Positions 38,762 through 41,962 of a DNA stretch of 41,962 bases are shown here, piece by piece. The notes below the pieces were generated by a model, which was not told the origin of the DNA, did not search any database, and saw only the letters and a program-made list of their open reading frames with translations. Position 1 is the stretch's first letter. Every line of letters starts with the position of its first letter. Source of the stretch: an uncultured Campylobacter sp. (lineage in GTDB: Bacteria; Campylobacterota; Campylobacteria; Campylobacterales; Campylobacteraceae); contig NZ_CALIAV010000085.1 of the NCBI RefSeq assembly GCF_938045625.1, positions 1 through 41,962 on the forward strand, written 5' to 3'. The position numbers were made by a program, and so were the translations under genes.

Positions 38762-41548
38762 TTAAGCCTTGTAAATTTTAACCGCACATTTTTTATAGTC
38801 GGTCTCTTTTGAGATCGGGCAAGTCGCATCTAAGCAGACTTTGTTGATATATACGTTTTCATCGAAAAACGGCACGTACACTAGGCCCGAAGGGGTTTTG
38901 TTTCGTCCGCGAAGATCAATTCTTGCTTTTACCTTGCCGCGGCGAGACTCAACCCAAACTACGTCGTTATGTTGTAAATTTAGCTTTTGCGCATCGCCTT
39001 CGTGCATGTAGCAAAGCGCTTCAGGTACGGCGCGGTAAAGCTCAGGAACGCGCATAGTCATAGTGCCTGTGTGCCAGTGCTCCAAGACGCGGCCCGTGCA
39101 TAGCCAGAAAGGATACGTAGTATCAGGCATCTCGCACGGATCCATATAAGGACGGAAGAAAATTTTGGCCTTATTAGCGATAGAAAATTTCTCGTCTCCG
39201 CTAGTTACTTTGGTCAAATCGCCTTTTTGCAACTTGGCTTTTTTATTGCCGTAGAATGCAAACTGCTTGCCGTCTTCGGCGTATTTTTTGGCATACGGAT
39301 CGTATTTGGCGTTAAATCTCCACTGGGTTTCTTTGCCGTCTACTACAGGCCATCTTAGGCCGCGCACTTTGTGATAAGTATCAAAGTCCGCTAGATCGTG
39401 TCCGTGACCCGAGCCAAATTTGCGGTAGTCTTCCCAAAGATATTTTTGAACGAAAAATCCGTAGCCCTCAAACACTTTGCCGTCCGAGCCGACGATTTTT
39501 CTACTGTCGCCGAAAACTTCAGAGTTATCAAAATCTTCCATTATAGCGTCTTTTGCAGGATAGCTCTTAGCCTCTTCGTTTGCGAAAAGCACGTCAAATA
39601 GCGTATCTTCTTCGCTATAACCCATGGCTTTTGCCTCGTCTAGCACGCTTGGAAGCGTTAGCTTATCGTCCACTTTTTGTTCGCCCCAAACCTCTTTTAG
39701 CTTAAAGCGCTTAGCAAATTCCAGCATTTGCCACGTGTCGCTCATCGCTTCGCCTACCGGAAGGACTTGCTGACGCCAGTGCTGCGTTCGGCGCTCGGCA
39801 TTACCGTACGCGCCCCATTTTTCGTATATCATCGCAGTTGGCAGGATCAGGTCGGCAACCTTAGCCGAGATGCCCGGATACGGGTCTGAGACGATGATAA
39901 AGTTATCCATCTCGCGAGCGGCTTTTATCCAGTGGTTTGCGTTTGCGGTGTTTTGCCATGGGTTATTTACCTGCACCCATGCCCATTTCATCTTTCCGTC
40001 TTCCATGTCGCGCATCATTTTTACGTAGTGGGAGGCGACTTTCGGATTTAGCGTGTTTTTAGGAAGTTTCCAAATTTTCTCGCTTATTTCGCGGTGTTCG
40101 GCGTTATCTACGACCATATCCGCAGGCAAGCGATGAACGAAAGTACCGACCTCGCGTGCCGTTCCGCATGCGCTTGGTTGTCCAGTTAGCGAGAAAGCGC
40201 CCTCGCCCGGTTTTGCTTGTTTACCAAGAAGCATATGTACCATATAGGCTTGCTCGTTTACCCATGTACCGCGTTGGTGCTGGTTAAAGCCCATTGTCCA
40301 AAAGCTAACTACTTTTCTACCTTTTTCGATGTACCAGTCGGCTAGTTGCTTTAGTTTTTTCTTAAATTCTTCCAAATCCTCGTTTGGATCGCCTTTTATT
40401 AGCGGAGCGGAGAAGTCAAGCGTATAAGGTTTAAGAGCTTCTTTAAATTCCTCAAACGTGATTTGCCAGTGTTTGCCCGCGGTAGCCGTATTTTTATTTT
40501 CCATCACGTCACCCTCTTTATAGCCTAGATAGCCCAGAGTCACGCCCTCGTTTTTGCTTAAAGTCTTTTTAAGTTCGGTCTCGATGACGTCTTTTTCGGC
40601 ATTGTAGTTAGGATGATTTGGATTATTTCTAAGCCCGTAGCCGATATCTACCGGTCCCGTCGCAAATACGCAGTGGCTATTTACGTAGTCCCAATCGATG
40701 GCTTCAGGATGATTATAAACGATCTCGTGAGCGATATAGTTCCAGATAGCGACATCGCTTGAAGGAGCGAAAATAATCTCGGAATCGGCGATATTTGACG
40801 TTCTAGTCGAATACGTGCTTAAATTTACGACCTTTACGCGCTCAGGGTCGCTTAGCTTTTTATCGCTGACGCGCGCCCAAAGTATCGGGTGCATCTCGGC
40901 CATATTAGCGCCCCAAGCCACGATAGTATCGGTTAGCTCGATGTCATCATAGCAGCCTGCTGGCTCGTCTATACCAAATGTCTGCATAAAGCCAGTGACC
41001 GCGCTTGCCATACAGTGGCGAGCATTCGGGTCAATAGAGTTGCTTCTAATACCCGCTTTCCATAGTTTGACGGCTGCATAACCCTCTAAAATAGTGTATT
41101 GACCCGAGCCAAAAACGCAGGCTGAATGCACGCCGTTTTTCTTCATGGTCTCTTTATATTTTTCAGCCATGATGTCAAAGGCTTTTTCCCAGCTAATAGG
41201 CTTAAATTTGCCTTTTTTATCAAATTCGCCCTTTTCGTTCACGCGTAAAAGCGGCTGAGTGATGCGGTCCGCGCCGTACATGATCTTGGCGTTAAAATAG
41301 CCTTTGATGCAGTTTAGGCCACGGTTTACTGGTGCTTCAGGGTCGCCCTTCACTGCTACGATTTTGCCCTCTTTGGTTGCGATCATTACGCCGCAACCCG
41401 TTCCGCAGAACCTACATGCCGCTTTATCCCAGCGCCAGCCCTTTTCAGCTGTGTTTTGCGCAGCTGCCATAGAACTAGGCAGCGCTATGCCCGCACTCGC
41501 GCACGCGGCTGAAGCGGCGGCGCTTTTTATAAAATCTCGTCGATCCAT
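38762..41548 (-). CDS. napA: NapA, catalytic subunit of periplasmic nitrate reductase
   Basis: A 928-residue molybdoenzyme reducing nitrate to nitrite in the periplasm. The Tat signal has RRDFIKSAAASAACASAG. The 4Fe-4S ligands are Cys45, Cys48, Cys52 (CRFCGTGC) and Cys80 (GLNCIKG). The Mo-coordinating Cys is probably 179 in SIDPNARHCMASAVTGFMQT. Later blocks fit bis-MGD binding, such as NPWQNTANANHW, SDPYPGISAKVADLILPTAM and, near the C-terminus, CTGRVLEHWHTGTMTMRVPE. Length matches epsilonproteobacterial NapA (about 925) with the insertion relative to E. coli (828). GAGGAGAG stands before the ATG. It is the first gene of the operon. Confidence 0.96.
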   Translation of the reverse strand: MDRRDFIKSAAASAACASAGIALPSSMAAAQNTAEKGWRWDKAACRFCGTGCGVMIATKEGKIVAVKGDPEAPVNRGLNCIKGYFNAKIMYGADRITQPLLRVNEKGEFDKKGKFKPISWEKAFDIMAEKYKETMKKNGVHSACVFGSGQYTILEGYAAVKLWKAGIRSNSIDPNARHCMASAVTGFMQTFGIDEPAGCYDDIELTDTIVAWGANMAEMHPILWARVSDKKLSDPERVKVVNLSTYSTRTSNIADSEIIFAPSSDVAIWNYIAHEIVYNHPEAIDWDYVNSHCVFATGPVDIGYGLRNNPNHPNYNAEKDVIETELKKTLSKNEGVTLGYLGYKEGDVMENKNTATAGKHWQITFEEFKEALKPYTLDFSAPLIKGDPNEDLEEFKKKLKQLADWYIEKGRKVVSFWTMGFNQHQRGTWVNEQAYMVHMLLGKQAKPGEGAFSLTGQPSACGTAREVGTFVHRLPADMVVDNAEHREISEKIWKLPKNTLNPKVASHYVKMMRDMEDGKMKWAWVQVNNPWQNTANANHWIKAAREMDNFIIVSDPYPGISAKVADLILPTAMIYEKWGAYGNAERRTQHWRQQVLPVGEAMSDTWQMLEFAKRFKLKEVWGEQKVDDKLTLPSVLDEAKAMGYSEEDTLFDVLFANEEAKSYPAKDAIMEDFDNSEVFGDSRKIVGSDGKVFEGYGFFVQKYLWEDYRKFGSGHGHDLADFDTYHKVRGLRWPVVDGKETQWRFNAKYDPYAKKYAEDGKQFAFYGNKKAKLQKGDLTKVTSGDEKFSIANKAKIFFRPYMDPCEMPDTTYPFWLCTGRVLEHWHTGTMTMRVPELYRAVPEALCYMHEGDAQKLNLQHNDVVWVESRRGKVKARIDLRGRNKTPSGLVYVPFFDENVYINKVCLDATCPISKETDYKKCAVKIYKA

Positions 41549-41962
41549 TTTCTCTCCTCGTTTATTTTTTAAGATAGTTCTTAAAAATTAAGCGGATATT
41601 AACCGTTACAACCTAAATTTAAGTTGATTAAAAATAACTAATTCTTTGGCAATATTTGGAATTCAAATTAAGACCAAAATTATCTTTATTTTGCCTATTT
41701 TAGGTGTAAAGCTTAAAAGTACGAATAAATATAAAACTTTATATTTACTAAATCTGATATGCTTTTTGATAACAAAACCCATAATATCCCAGAAACTTTT
41801 TTTAAAATATAAATTTAACGTGTAAAATCGTAACATTTTTTCATTGTAAATATAAAGCTATATATCAAGTAGAAAAACAGTAGTCTATTTTTAAATTTAA
41901 CCTTTTAAAAGCGCTAATTTTAAAAATTATATCAAATTTGACGTAGCAAAGCTCCTAAATTT
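41549..41962. other. Upstream region of napA, to window edge
   Basis: About 410 very AT-rich bases. The minus-strand ribosome site CGAGGAGAG lies next to napA. TATCTT at about 41572 on the minus strand is a possible -10, and TTAACCGTTACAACC at about 41600-41614 might be part of an operator, but neither is convincing. No gene or repeat was recognised. Confidence 0.4.

Noticed and set aside
1..41962. CRISPR array, tRNA, rRNA, prophage or defence island
   Set aside because: No regularly spaced repeats, no cloverleaf or rRNA-like sequence, and no phage, Cas, restriction or toxin genes were recognised.

Overview
The window looks like chromosome of a Campylobacterota member, most likely a Campylobacter of the oral anaerobic group (C. 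rectus / showae / curvus type). The evidence is two genes for the Campylobacter-type major outer membrane protein, a periplasmic nitrate reductase operon in the epsilonproteobacterial order (napAGHB-F-L-D), Campylobacter-style AAATTT-rich spacers, and an RTX/S-layer-like surface protein. The base composition is too balanced for C. jejuni. The species assignment is inference.

Layout. 1-2143: 3' part of a large S-layer/RTX-like surface protein, cut by the window edge. 2.7-5.4 kb: two secreted proteins of unknown function with almost identical 5' leaders, on either side of a YagU-like membrane protein. 5.8-9.3 kb: an alpha/beta hydrolase, an SPL-like radical SAM protein and a YbiT-type ABC-F ATPase. 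9.6-12.5 kb: a small helical protein, msrAB and yigZ, with several intergenic repeats: a ~255 bp element with 41 bp terminal inverted repeats, and two copies of a ~120 bp hairpin whose stems differ in sequence but keep pairing. 12.6-14.2 kb: a cyclic-peptide-exporter-type ABC protein.

14.2-25.3 kb is a haem/iron acquisition locus: a DUF2470-like small protein, a frameshifted TonB-dependent receptor, exbB, exbD, a second intact receptor, a FecCD permease, an ATPase, a binding protein, a tonB gene, a HutW/ChuW-like radical SAM enzyme and a flavodoxin. I read it as uptake of haem across both membranes followed by oxygen-independent opening of the porphyrin by the radical SAM protein with the flavodoxin as electron donor. 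The genes from exbB onward are tightly packed or overlapping.

25.3-29.1 kb: a second copy of the terminal-inverted-repeat element (opposite orientation), then galU-pgi (overlapping) and dps with a clear promoter and terminator. 29.2-30.0 kb: a decayed IS1595-type transposase. 30.1-33.3 kb: two paralogous major outer membrane porins with a monohaem cytochrome c between them. 33.6-41.5 kb, all on the minus strand: napA, napG, napH, napB, napF, napL, napD, followed by a conserved protein of unknown function and a lipoprotein, ending in a strong terminator. The nap system carries electrons from menaquinol (NapGH) to periplasmic nitrate reductase (NapAB), as expected of an anaerobe.

The most unusual things are the covarying hairpin repeats and the TIR element family, and the linkage of haem uptake with an anaerobic haem-opening enzyme. 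No CRISPR array, tRNA or rRNA gene was recognised.
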